Source of the DNA: Hyphomicrobium_A sp963782555
GTDB lineage: Bacteria > Pseudomonadota > Alphaproteobacteria > Rhizobiales > Hyphomicrobiaceae
Reading direction: 5' to 3'
Assembly (NCBI GenBank): GCA_963782555.1
Contig: CAWAKB010000004.1
Span: forward strand, 744,001-808,000
DNA: 64,000 bases
Shown here: positions 1-9,069 of the stretch, piece by piece
Position numbering within the stretch: the stretch's first letter is position 1
Layout of the letters: each line of letters starts with the position of its first letter
The notes under the pieces: generated by a model
The model's input: the letters and a program-made list of their open reading frames with translations, nothing else
The model's database searches: none
What the model was told of the DNA's origin: nothing
Translations under genes and position numbers: made by a program

Positions 1-234
1 GCCCGTCGCCAAGCGTAACGCCACGAAATCGCCGACGCCCGGGAGATCGGAGCGCTGCACGACAATATTGCGGATGCGACCTGTCGTCCCCGCGGTCAAC
101 TCGGTTAAATCGGTGGCGACGCGGTAATGGCTGCGATGCTCACCGACCACGCGGCCTGGCACCAGGCCATCGGCGGCGTGGGCCGCGAATTCCGCTTGCC
201 GTCGCCCGCTCCAACCCAATGCCTCGAGTGTCAT
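1..234 (-). CDS. rsgA: Ribosome small-subunit GTPase RsgA, N-terminal part (cut by window edge)
   Basis: Only the first 78 codons lie in the window; the gene runs off the left edge. Reading the complement from the ATG at 232-234 gives a short lead with LGW, then PGRVVGEHRSHYRV and, near residue 65, DLPGVGDFVAL. This order is that of the OB-fold at the start of RsgA, the circularly permuted GTPase that acts in late 30S ribosome maturation. The GTPase and zinc domains are outside the window. It is divergent from groES, and the shared region holds a CIRCE operator. Identification rests on the N-terminal motif pattern only. Confidence 0.8.
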   Translation of the reverse strand, partial: MTLEALGWSGRRQAEFAAHAADGLVPGRVVGEHRSHYRVATDLTELTAGTTGRIRNIVVQRSDLPGVGDFVALRLATG

Positions 235-292
235 GTTCCCGCTTTCTATCCGAACCCACTGTCAACGGCGCACGGGTGGACTCAGATACCGC

Positions 293-317
293 TAGCACTC
301 AACGGACGAGAGTGCTA
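293..317. promoter_or_regulatory. CIRCE operator (HrcA binding site) upstream of groESL
   Basis: Perfect inverted repeat TAGCACTC, 9-nt spacer, GAGTGCTA. This is the CIRCE arrangement bound by the heat-shock repressor HrcA. It lies 86 nt before the groES start. No -35/-10 pair could be placed with confidence. Confidence 0.95.
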
Positions 318-403
318 ATAGATACGTTGGTTGCGGCTAGGGCTGTTTCTCAACGCCCCGAAATCCGCACATCACCCGAAAAATCAGAGATTTGAGGATT
401 TCT

Positions 404-718
404 ATGAAATTCCGTCCTTTGCACGACCGCGTCGTCCTTAAGCGGATCGAAGAGGATGCCAAGACTGCCGGCGGCATCATCATCCCCGACACCGTCAAGG
501 AAAAGCCCATGCAGGGCGAAATCGTCGCTGTCGGCCCCGGTGCCCGCGACGACGCCGGAAAGGTCGTTCCGCTCGATTTGAAGGCCGGCGACCGCGTGCT
601 GTTTGGCAAGTGGTCAGGCACCGAGGTCAAGATCGACGGCGAGGATCTGCTGATCCTGAAGGAAAGCGACATCCTCGGCGTGATCGACAGCCAGGCCAAA
701 GTCAGGGTCGCCGCCTGA
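404..718 (+). CDS. groES: Co-chaperonin GroES
   Basis: 104-residue GroES, the heptameric lid of the GroEL folding chamber in the cytoplasm. The sequence begins MKFRPLHDRVVLKR, has the mobile-loop region TAGGIIIPDTVKEKPMQG, and ends with the usual KESDILGVI segment. Length is normal for the family. The ATG at 404 is preceded by GAGGA at 394-398; an in-frame TTG at 392 lies before that site and is unlikely to be used. It is followed 48 nt later by groEL and is presumably co-transcribed under the upstream CIRCE/HrcA element. Confidence 0.97.
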   Translation: MKFRPLHDRVVLKRIEEDAKTAGGIIIPDTVKEKPMQGEIVAVGPGARDDAGKVVPLDLKAGDRVLFGKWSGTEVKIDGEDLLILKESDILGVIDSQAKVRVAA

Positions 719-766
719 ACCGAGACAGCCTCCCAAGCACCCCCAATTCCTCAGGAGCTAGCCCAC

Positions 767-2410
<1,644 letters not shown>

Positions 2411-2437
2411 AGCCGGTATCCCACGCGTCAAAATTAG

Positions 2438-2466
2438 AAAGGCCCTGGTTCACGCCAGGGCTTTTC
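2438..2466 (+). terminator. Rho-independent terminator after groEL
   Basis: Stem GCCCTGG (2442-2448), 6-nt loop, CCAGGGC (2455-2461), followed at once by TTTT. It starts about 30 nt after the groEL stop. Confidence 0.88.
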
Positions 2467-2546
2467 CTTAGTTCGATTACGGTGAGGAAGTTCCAACTTC
2501 AGACGGACGTGCCACGCATGTCCTTGTCCAGAGCAGAGACAGCAAG

Positions 2547-3374
2547 ATGAAGCTTCGGGTCGGTTATGAGTTGCAGTACGAATTTCCCCAGCCGACCCCG
2601 GTCATCTTGATGCTCAATATCCACTACACCCGCGTTTCCGACCTCGCGACGCCAGATCACATCATTGTCAACCCATCGGTGCCGATCTCCGGCTACCGCG
2701 ACGGGTTTGGCAATTGGTGCACCAGGATCGTCGCCCCGGCGGGATGGGTGCGGATCTCGACTGATGCCGTCGTGAACGATACCGGACTGCCGGATCCGTC
2801 AACTCCGGGTGCGCACCAGGTTCCGGTCGAACAACTTCCCGAGGAGACACTCGTCTTCCTTCTGCCTAGCCGTTTTTGCGACAGCGACCGGCTGTTGGAT
2901 CTGTCCTGGAAGTTGTTCGGCCACGCAACGCCGGGTTGGGGGCGCGTGCAGGCCATCTGCGATTTCGTGCATGGGCACATCGCGTTCGGCTACGAGCATG
3001 CGCGGGTGACGAGGACGGCCTCGGAAGCCTATCAGGAAGCGCGCGGCGTCTGCCGCGACTATGCGCACTTGGCCGTGGCATTCTGCCGGGCGCTGAACAT
3101 CCCCGCGCGATATTGCACCGGCTACCTTGGCGACGTAGGCATGTCACCGCCATATCCGCCCGGCGATTTCGCGGCCTGGTTCGAGGCCTTCCTCGGCGGC
3201 CAGTGGCACACATTCGATCCCAGGAACCTTGTTCCGCGCATCGGCAGAGTCTTGATCGCGCGTGGGCGTGATGCAGCGGACGTGGCGATCACAACGACGT
3301 TCGGCCCCAACAAGCTCGAGAGCTTTCGGGTATGGACGGATGAAATTACCGACAATTCAACCCGCCGGGCATGA
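2547..3374 (+). CDS. Transglutaminase-like (cysteine peptidase fold) family protein
   Basis: 275 residues with the bacterial transglutaminase-like layout: an N-terminal beta domain (about 1-115), then the papain-like core. The nucleophile region reads RGVCRDYAHLAVAFCRALN (about 166-184), followed by PARYCTGY and WHTFDPRN. The usual HAW histidine motif is replaced by FAAWFEAF, as I recall also in a rhizobial subfamily ending RVLIARGRDAADVA, so peptidase or transglutaminase activity is uncertain. No signal peptide is seen, so it is likely cytoplasmic. It stands alone, after the groEL terminator and before a cold-shock gene. Start ATG at 2547 follows a purine-rich AGCAAG. Confidence 0.8.
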   Translation: MKLRVGYELQYEFPQPTPVILMLNIHYTRVSDLATPDHIIVNPSVPISGYRDGFGNWCTRIVAPAGWVRISTDAVVNDTGLPDPSTPGAHQVPVEQLPEETLVFLLPSRFCDSDRLLDLSWKLFGHATPGWGRVQAICDFVHGHIAFGYEHARVTRTASEAYQEARGVCRDYAHLAVAFCRALNIPARYCTGYLGDVGMSPPYPPGDFAAWFEAFLGGQWHTFDPRNLVPRIGRVLIARGRDAADVAITTTFGPNKLESFRVWTDEITDNSTRRA

Positions 3375-3606
3375 TCGGAGGGCACAAATAATCGTAACAT
3401 TTCTGGCCGTGCCCTTGAAAATTGCAGGATATTGCCCTTGCGCTATCAGCCGATCATCACCACATGCAGATTACCGAGTTTTCGGCCGAAATGATTTGGC
3501 CTGGCCGCTGCAAGCGCGCCCGACTGAAGATCTTCCAACAAATCTCGAGTTAGCTCGCCGCGCCGTCGGCGCGGTTGAGACGTGTCTCTTCAAAGGAATG
3601 ATTCGC

Positions 3607-3816
3607 ATGAGCACTGGAACCGTGAAGTGGTTCAACAGCCAAAAGGGCTTCGGCTTTATTCAGCCAGAAAATGCTGACAAGGATGTCTTTGTTCATATCA
3701 GCGCGGTGGAACGCGCCGGCATGGAAACTCTGACAGAGGGCCAAAAGGTCTCTTTCGACATCGTCGCCGATAGCCAAACCGGGAAGTCTGCTGCAGAAAA
3801 TCTGCGCGCGGTCTAA
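3607..3816 (+). CDS. cspA: Cold-shock protein, CspA family
   Basis: 69-residue single cold-shock domain. RNP1 (KGFGFIQPE) and RNP2 (DVFVHISAVE) are intact, and it begins with the typical STGTVKWFNSQKGFGF. Such proteins bind single-stranded RNA/DNA and melt mRNA structure. The start at 3607 is chosen because AAAGGA (3592-3597) is well spaced from it; the ATG at 3598 is too close. A strong terminator follows. The roughly 230-nt leader may be regulatory, as is common for csp mRNAs, but no specific fold was established. Confidence 0.95.
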   Translation: MSTGTVKWFNSQKGFGFIQPENADKDVFVHISAVERAGMETLTEGQKVSFDIVADSQTGKSAAENLRAV

Positions 3817-3879
3817 CCGCCAGGCCCAGGAATAGTCATATCGCTTTGACCACGGATGTACTGGCAAAGCTTATGGCCC

Positions 3880-3915
3880 GGAGCCCCGCGACTGGACTCA
3901 GTCCGGGGCTTTTTC
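3880..3915 (+). terminator. Rho-independent terminator after the cold-shock gene
   Basis: Stem AGCCCCG (3882-3888) with CGGGGCT (3904-3910), plus an inner GACT/AGTC pairing, then TTTTT. Confidence 0.88.
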
Positions 3916-3993
3916 GTCGAACGCGAATGCCTCCCAAGAGGACCAGAGAGACGGGAGTCTCCTGATTCTTCCATGACCGTGGAGATGGAACCG

Positions 3994-4212
3994 ATGACAA
4001 TAGCCTCAAGTCGCACTGGGCAGCCCAGCTCGGCTGCTGTATTGAAAGAGCGGCGCGCACAGGATGCCGCGCAGGCGATGCGCGACCACGAAGCCAAAAG
4101 GGTTGCCATTCTCGCGAAGACCGCACGCCTCCGGGCGATGCGGTTAGCGAAAGAGGCCGAGGTGGGCAACTCGGCGCTCAAGAAGACAAGATCGCCCAAG
4201 ACGGCAAGATGA
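3994..4212 (+). CDS. Small conserved basic/Ala-rich protein of unknown function
   Basis: 72 residues, very rich in Ala, Lys and Arg, including VLKERRAQDAAQAMRDHEAK and a helical stretch up to LRLAKEAEV. It should form one long amphipathic helix. Similar small hypotheticals occur in Bradyrhizobium-type genomes as I recall them; no function is known. Start ATG 3994 follows GGAGATGGAA; ATG 3973 is an alternative adding seven residues. It lies after the cspA terminator and before a GcrA-like gene, same strand. Confidence 0.5.
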   Translation: MTIASSRTGQPSSAAVLKERRAQDAAQAMRDHEAKRVAILAKTARLRAMRLAKEAEVGNSALKKTRSPKTAR

Positions 4213-4282
4213 CGAATGGCCTGGATCACTCCTGCGTCCCGCGGGTGCCTGGTCTGCTGATCAAGGCAGCGCTCCGGAGATC

Positions 4283-4546
4283 ATGAGCATTATGGACCCA
4301 ATCAAGAGCCCGCCGAGACCCACCTCGCAGGATGAGCCGGTCATTCCGATCGCTCAGCGCAAGACGATGACCACGCTGCTCCCCGACGACTGCCGCTGGC
4401 CCATTGGCGACCCCCAGGTCGCTGGCTTCCATTTCTGCGGCAAGCGCAAGCAGGACGGCCATCCATACTGCGAATTTCACGTGCGCCGCGCCAGCACGCC
4501 CAGTCGGCCGCGCCTCACGACTTACCGGCCGCGCGACGCCGCCTGA
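4283..4546 (+). CDS. GcrA-type C-terminal zinc-binding domain protein lacking the HTH
   Basis: 87 residues. Residues 37-66 read CRWPIGDP, then FHFCG, then PYCEFH, which is the conserved C-terminal signature of GcrA, the alphaproteobacterial cell-cycle regulator that binds methylated DNA and sigma-70. The N-terminal helix-turn-helix of real GcrA is missing; a disordered Pro-rich lead replaces it. The C37, C52, C63 and H66 spacing suggests a metal site. Rhizobiales often carry several such short paralogues. It may bind RNA polymerase without DNA binding, or be a remnant. The ATG is preceded by CCGGAGATC. Confidence 0.75.
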   Translation: MSIMDPIKSPPRPTSQDEPVIPIAQRKTMTTLLPDDCRWPIGDPQVAGFHFCGKRKQDGHPYCEFHVRRASTPSRPRLTTYRPRDAA

Positions 4547-4722
4547 CCGCTATTCTGCAGGCCGCTCGCAAGGTTGACAAGCGTCGGCGCAAGGGATCGG
4601 CTTCTTGTAGCTGGCGGGCTTCGCGGCCCCGGACCGCCAATTCGCGTACGGCTAGCTCCGAAATCAAAGTGGCCTTCGCCAATTAGCCTGCGTCATCGGC
4701 GCCCACGAGAGCACCCTGCGGT
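4547..4722. other. Short intergenic region between converging genes, nothing recognised
   Basis: No coding, RNA or repeat signal was recognised between the GcrA-like gene and the converging gene on the other strand. Confidence 0.4.
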
Positions 4723-4977
4723 TCATTCCGCGCCATCGGGCTGAAAGCCCTCCATCTCGACCACGTTGCTCTCGGGTCCGTTGACCTCCGAAAAATGGGT
4801 CACCTTGTTGAAGTCGCAAACGTAGAGCCATTTGTAGTCGAACAGCTCTCCGTCTCGGATGTAGCCGAACACGGCGGCGTCCTTCTTGCCGCGCCAGAAA
4901 AGCGTTGGCGGTCCCGGCGTCGCCACCTTCTCCCAGTTTGGCTCGATGAACTCGTCAATCTGCTTCCAATGGATCAC
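4723..4977 (-). CDS. Conserved hypothetical protein, translationally coupled to the esterase
   Basis: 84 residues, rich in aromatic and acidic residues (FIEPNWEKV, GYIRDGELFDYKWLYVCDF), soluble and without signal peptide. It starts at GTG 4977, three nt after the esterase stop; GGGAG inside the end of the esterase gene serves as ribosome site, so the two are likely coupled. I do not recognise a family. Confidence 0.65.
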   Translation of the reverse strand: MIHWKQIDEFIEPNWEKVATPGPPTLFWRGKKDAAVFGYIRDGELFDYKWLYVCDFNKVTHFSEVNGPESNVVEMEGFQPDGAE

Positions 4978-4980
4978 TGC

Positions 4981-6195
4981 CTATCTCCCGTGAGGTGGCG
5001 ATTGTACATGCTCGAGGAAGAAGCGGAGCATCTCTTTCGTGGCGTCGGGCCCCTTCGGGTCGGTGAAAGACCCTGCAAGATTGCCGCCCGACCACGCATG
5101 ACCGGCGCCGTGAAGCTCCCATTGCTCGAGCACGCTGCGTCCACCTGCGTCGCGTTGGATGGAACGCGTGTATCTGCGGCCCGAGGAAACCATCTCACGT
5201 TCTACCGAAGCATCCGAATGTTCGCCGGTATTGGCGCGCGCAATGACTTCCGTTCCGTTGCGGGGATGCACGGTTGTATCCTGGTCGCCATGGAAGACGA
5301 TCGTGGGCAACACCTGCCGTCGTCTCGTGTGGACGCCGTTCGGGTTTCTGCGAACTGGACCGTGTCCGCTCATTGCGGCAAACGCAGAGGGCAGGTCGCG
5401 AGCCGCTCCACACGCCAGACCCGAATGCACTCCGACAGCCGCGTAGAGATCGGGATAAGTCTCTCCCATTGTGGCCGCGGCCGCTCCGCCGGCAGACAAC
5501 CCCGCAATATAGATGCGGCGGGCATCAATCCTGTAGTCGTTCATGACCTGGCGCGTGATGCCCGCGATGAGCGCAGGCTCACCCCAACCACGCCGCTGGT
5601 CGCTTTGCTTGAACCAGTTCCAGCACTTTGAGGCATTGGCGGCTGCAGGCTGCTCTGGATAGACGACGAAACACGAGCTCTCTTCGGCGGCAAAGTTCAT
5701 CCGCGTGCCGGCAGCAAAGTCATCGGCCGACTGCAGGCACCCGTGCAGCATGACGATCAGCGGGCGCGGCTTACTGTGCCGGCTGGGGATATAGAGCTTG
5801 TAGGTCCGCGCGCCGGCCTCGTTGCTGAACGACCCGGCGATAAACTTTCCTACCGCCGGAGCCAAGTCCGAGGCGATCGGCGGTCCGCGGCGACGCATAC
5901 CGCGCAGGCTGGGCACGGTTGAGCCAATACGATCGAAGCCAGCGTGCAACGCCGGCTGGGGCAGCGAGCCTGCCGCACCTTTGACGTCGTCGGCGGGAGC
6001 GTTCTTCGCGAGAAGATCGATGGCGAGGCCGGAGCTCGGAAGCGCGATCTCCGTGGCTGAAGCGTTGGACTTCCGGCTGTTGCCGGCACGCGTACCGCGC
6101 AGCAGGTTCTGCAGCAGCGCTACCGCTTCGTTCAGCCGGCCGGCACGCGTCAAACGGGTCGCCTCGATCATGTCGCCGGGAAGCAGTGGTTTCAT
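4981..6195 (-). CDS. PHB depolymerase-family esterase (alpha/beta hydrolase)
   Basis: 404 residues. After an unstructured 115-residue lead, the catalytic domain starts near RTYKLYIPSRH. An oxyanion-type HGC follows (151-153), and the lipase box GLSAGG has nucleophile S234 in the order of the polyhydroxybutyrate-depolymerase esterase family; a GHAWSGG near the C-terminus carries the likely catalytic His. No clear secretion signal is seen, so it could be an intracellular granule-associated depolymerase or feruloyl-type esterase. It lies 65 nt after a ribbon-helix-helix regulator gene on the same strand, so the two may form an operon with the small gene behind. Confidence 0.85.
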   Translation of the reverse strand: MKPLLPGDMIEATRLTRAGRLNEAVALLQNLLRGTRAGNSRKSNASATEIALPSSGLAIDLLAKNAPADDVKGAAGSLPQPALHAGFDRIGSTVPSLRGMRRRGPPIASDLAPAVGKFIAGSFSNEAGARTYKLYIPSRHSKPRPLIVMLHGCLQSADDFAAGTRMNFAAEESSCFVVYPEQPAAANASKCWNWFKQSDQRRGWGEPALIAGITRQVMNDYRIDARRIYIAGLSAGGAAAATMGETYPDLYAAVGVHSGLACGAARDLPSAFAAMSGHGPVRRNPNGVHTRRRQVLPTIVFHGDQDTTVHPRNGTEVIARANTGEHSDASVEREMVSSGRRYTRSIQRDAGGRSVLEQWELHGAGHAWSGGNLAGSFTDPKGPDATKEMLRFFLEHVQSPPHGR

Positions 6196-6260
6196 CTCGG
6201 ATCTTTCCTGCCGAAGCGGTTATCGGGAATGTTCGGGCAATCGCAGCGTCAATTCACGGG

Positions 6261-6680
6261 CTACCGCATGCGGTCCGCCAGCGCGGTCTTGACCTCCGGG
6301 CTCGCGTGCAGTGCTCCCAGCACCGAAAGTGAGGCAATGGTCGCGCGCGCCAGTTCGGGCGAAACGTCGGCCGCGATGCTCAGGAGACCGAGGATGTGAA
6401 GATGCAGCGTTTGGCGGTTGGCGCGCACGGTCTCGAGGTCCTCGCGCGTGTAGTGCCGCAAGCCGAGATCCAGGGTGTTGCGCGCCACGCTTTGCTTGAC
6501 CACGTCGGCATGGCGGTCGAGCTGATTGCGGATGGCGGTGCGAATGAAATCTGTGCGGTTCGAATAGAACCCCTCATGCACCAGCAGGTCGATTTGGCCG
6601 AGGTCGACATACCCGAGATTGATCGTGACCTTCTCGGAGTCACCGGCCTTGGGCCGCAGCTCGCGAACGTTTGTCGCCAT
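6261..6680 (-). CDS. Ribbon-helix-helix (CopG-like) transcriptional regulator
   Basis: 139 residues. Residues about 15-60 have the RHH pattern: a beta strand KVTINLGYVDLGQIDLLV, then FYSNRTDFIRTAIRNQLDR as the two helices. The C-terminal 80 residues are helical and resemble regulators that sit before PHB-depolymerase esterases in Rhizobiales. The start at ATG 6680 is preferred over a TTG 15 nt upstream. A palindromic repeat directly upstream (6686-6716) suggests autoregulation and control of the esterase. Confidence 0.75.
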   Translation of the reverse strand: MATNVRELRPKAGDSEKVTINLGYVDLGQIDLLVHEGFYSNRTDFIRTAIRNQLDRHADVVKQSVARNTLDLGLRHYTREDLETVRANRQTLHLHILGLLSIAADVSPELARATIASLSVLGALHASPEVKTALADRMR

Positions 6681-6685
6681 CCTAC

Positions 6686-6716
6686 TACCATCCAATCGCC
6701 ATCCGTGTGGATGGTA
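6686..6716. promoter_or_regulatory. Operator-like inverted repeat before the RHH regulator
   Basis: TACCATCC (6686-6693) and GGATGGTA (6709-6716) are inverted repeats; a third half site CCATCC at 6699-6704 pairs with GGATGG across only 4 nt. Repeated half sites just before an RHH gene fit cooperative dimer binding. Confidence 0.55.
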
Positions 6717-7093
6717 AATGGGCTGAGTCGGGCGCTATTGCAAGGGGAGGGGCCGCATGGGCGTCCGCTATCGCCCCACGCCGACGTCATCGCCGCGGGC
6801 GTGCATGACCGCTCTTGGCGGCCAAGCTGACGCTTTCACCTCACATGAGTCGACCCAGCCGGGCGGTGCGGCCTTGAGGTCGAAAGCCGCGGAAAATCGA
6901 CAACCCACGTGTGCGTTCCGGCCACCACGATCATTCCCGTGAATACAAATTGTGCTCGGTAAATGCCGTTGGCGGTCACAGGCCCGAGCGGCTCGTGCCC
7001 CGCATACCCAAACGAGTGACAAACACAAGCGTGCAACTCCCATCTCCAACAACGCCCGACATCTGTCGGATATCACGCTACCGCCCTTGAAAT
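6717..7093. other. Intergenic region without a convincing gene
   Basis: Open frames here (for example 6836-7036, minus) begin at rare start codons, lack ribosome sites and look like chance. No RNA gene was recognised. Confidence 0.35.
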
Positions 7094-7495
7094 CTAGGAA
7101 CGATTGCCGGCCCAGATCACCGGTCGGCAGTCTCTCCGCGTGACCCAGTCGCGCGCCGCATCTGCCTCAGAACTTGAGAAGACGCGCACCGGGCGGTGGA
7201 GGAGCAGAACGGCAAGCCTTGCACCATCCCTGATCCAGCCGACATCGGTGACGATCGCGATGCGACCCCAGCCCTTCCAATGGCCGATATCGAGCTTGGT
7301 GTCTTCCCACATCGCGCCCGGGCTCATGCCCGTGAAATCCAGTCCGAACCGGTAAAAGAGATTGAGTCTTTCGTGCGTTTCGAATTTGCACTCGGCGGCG
7401 GGCACCAGGACAGCGCGGAAATCCTCAGCTGTCACCTCGCCCGAGGCCAGGACCGCCACCACATTGTCGGGAAAGCCCGATAGAATTTGCAGCAT
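7094..7495 (-). CDS. SpoIIAA-like (STAS-fold) protein
   Basis: 133 residues in the SpoIIAA-like family (DUF3478). Marks are the N-terminal GFPDNVVAVLASGEVTAEDF, a central WEDTKLDIGHWKGWGRIAIV and VFSSSEADAARDWV near the end. The fold is that of anti-anti-sigma/STAS proteins, but these stand-alone members lack a proven partner. Cytoplasmic. It is divergent from the DUF4336 gene, with only 58 nt between their starts. Confidence 0.8.
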   Translation of the reverse strand: MLQILSGFPDNVVAVLASGEVTAEDFRAVLVPAAECKFETHERLNLFYRFGLDFTGMSPGAMWEDTKLDIGHWKGWGRIAIVTDVGWIRDGARLAVLLLHRPVRVFSSSEADAARDWVTRRDCRPVIWAGNRS

Positions 7496-7553
7496 AGTCT
7501 GTCCCCTTGGGAAGTTATTGCGTTGTTCGACAACAACGCCGGCGAGAAGACAT

Positions 7554-8324
7554 TTGGACGAGCGGCATCAGGTCACATACCCGCCGATCAACACGCTCAA
7601 GTGCGTAGCGAAAGACGTGTGGATCGTCGATGGGCCGATGATCCGCTTCGGGCCGCCACTCTTGAAACTTCCTTTTCCGACACGCATGACGCTGCTGCGG
7701 CTCAAAGCGGGAGGCCTTTTTGTTCATTCCCCAACCCCGCCACTTGCCTCCCTTCGAGCAGAGATCGCGCGCTTGGGGACGCCGCGCTGGATCATCGGGC
7801 CCAACCGCATTCATTATTGGTGGCTACCGGAATGGCGCGTGGCCTATCCTGCCGCCGCAGTCTACCTCGCGCCGCGGAACAAGGAACAGTCGCGCGGCCG
7901 GATCAATTTCCCGTTCAATTTGCTCGATCGCCGAGACCGCTATCCTTGGGACGATGAGATCGACACGCTGCCTGTTGTGAGCAGCTACATGACGGAAATC
8001 GAATTCTTTCATCGCGCCAGTCGAACGCTGATCCTGACGGACCTGATAGAGAACTTCGAGCTCGATAAGCTTCCGTCGCGCTGGATGCGGTGGCTTGTTC
8101 AGGCGGCCGGCGCGGCGAGCCCACACGGTAGCATGCCGGTGGATATGCGGCTGTCGTTCTTCTCGCGCAGGTCCGAGCTCCGTTCAGCTATCGAGACCAT
8201 GATCGGCTGGAACCCCGAGTGCGTGCTGCTGGCACACGGCAAATGGTTTGAGCGGGACGGAGCTCGCGAGCTCCGGCGCGCCTTTCAATGGGTTCTCAGG
8301 AGCCGTCGTGGGCATCTTCTCTAA
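7554..8324 (+). CDS. DUF4336 family protein (metallo-beta-lactamase-like)
   Basis: 256 residues. The body (VTYPPINTLK, VWIVDGPMIRFG, PFPTRMTLLRL) follows the DUF4336 pattern, a family related to metallo-beta-lactamase folds. Later blocks are GPNRIHYWWLPEW, ILTDLIENFEL and ECVLLAHGKWF. The classical HxHxDH metal motif is absent, as is normal here; His in IHYWW and AHGKW could bind metal. The TTG at 7554 is chosen as start because homologues begin just before VTYPP and CGAGAAGA precedes it. An ATG at 7362 in the same frame would overlap the divergent gene. Confidence 0.75.
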   Translation: MDERHQVTYPPINTLKCVAKDVWIVDGPMIRFGPPLLKLPFPTRMTLLRLKAGGLFVHSPTPPLASLRAEIARLGTPRWIIGPNRIHYWWLPEWRVAYPAAAVYLAPRNKEQSRGRINFPFNLLDRRDRYPWDDEIDTLPVVSSYMTEIEFFHRASRTLILTDLIENFELDKLPSRWMRWLVQAAGAASPHGSMPVDMRLSFFSRRSELRSAIETMIGWNPECVLLAHGKWFERDGARELRRAFQWVLRSRRGHLL

Positions 8325-8402
8325 TCAGTTTGAGCCGTCAGTTATGCGCGCGGTTCTCTGCAAACGGCATGGTCGGGTGACGGCGACGCCCCTTTTGCGC
8401 GG

Positions 8403-8705
8403 CTACTGGTCGTCGCTTGGGGTTCGCAAGCGTCTAGTCGAAATCTCCTTATGGAACTTTAGTTGCAAGGACATATGTGGGACGATGATGGCACCCTCTT
8501 TGATGTCGCATTTCAGGTCGAACCAACCGCGGCGATCGCCAATCAATTTCTCGGCTACGGTTACGGCGGCGGCGAGCGCAAACCCCGCTAGGGCACCAGC
8601 CGCTCCGCCCAGCGAAGCACCGACGATGACCCCCACAAAGAGGTTGGCGAGTGGTATTAGCATCATCCCCGCAAGAATGACTGTGGCGATGGCCTCAAGC
8701 AGCAT
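8403..8705 (-). CDS. Small inner-membrane protein of unknown function
   Basis: 100 residues with two hydrophobic helices (about 5-28 and 32-54) rich in Gly and Ala, then a soluble tail with WFDLKCDIKEGAIIVPH. It converges with the DUF4336 gene. I do not recognise a family; the Gly-rich membrane part recalls glycine-zipper proteins. Confidence 0.5.
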   Translation of the reverse strand: MLLEAIATVILAGMMLIPLANLFVGVIVGASLGGAAGALAGFALAAAVTVAEKLIGDRRGWFDLKCDIKEGAIIVPHMSLQLKFHKEISTRRLRTPSDDQ

Positions 8706-9069
8706 AATTTGCCCCCACGCGGCCGAGCCAAGCCAACTCTTGGGCCGACATCGGGACTAATGCATGACGATTACATGGCATTTGAGCAACAAGTGCTCCG
8801 CAGGAGAAAGTTCATATCGCGGATTACGAGGCAGTGACCTGAGCGCCTTTGGCGCCTTACTTTGAAGGAAGCAACTCCGCCACCCACTGATCGTTCCCAG
8901 GGGCAGGAAGTAAGCGTCTCGGCTGCCTCCCGATGACAGCTATCTCCTCCGGATGCGTGCGTGTGCAAGCGGGCAGATGATCTACGCCAAAATTTTCATT
9001 AACGGGCTCAGTCTTAGGGGCCTGATTGCTCCATATAAACTTGCTAAGATTTCGCCGACAATCGGATGA
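8706..9069. other. Intergenic region, nothing recognised
   Basis: About 360 nt upstream of the ABC ATPase gene. No convincing gene or RNA. It probably holds the promoter of the sugar ABC ATPase. Confidence 0.35.

Noticed and set aside
6768..7076. Overlapping small frames upstream of the RHH regulator
   Set aside because: Start codons are TTG or badly placed and translations show no recognisable pattern.
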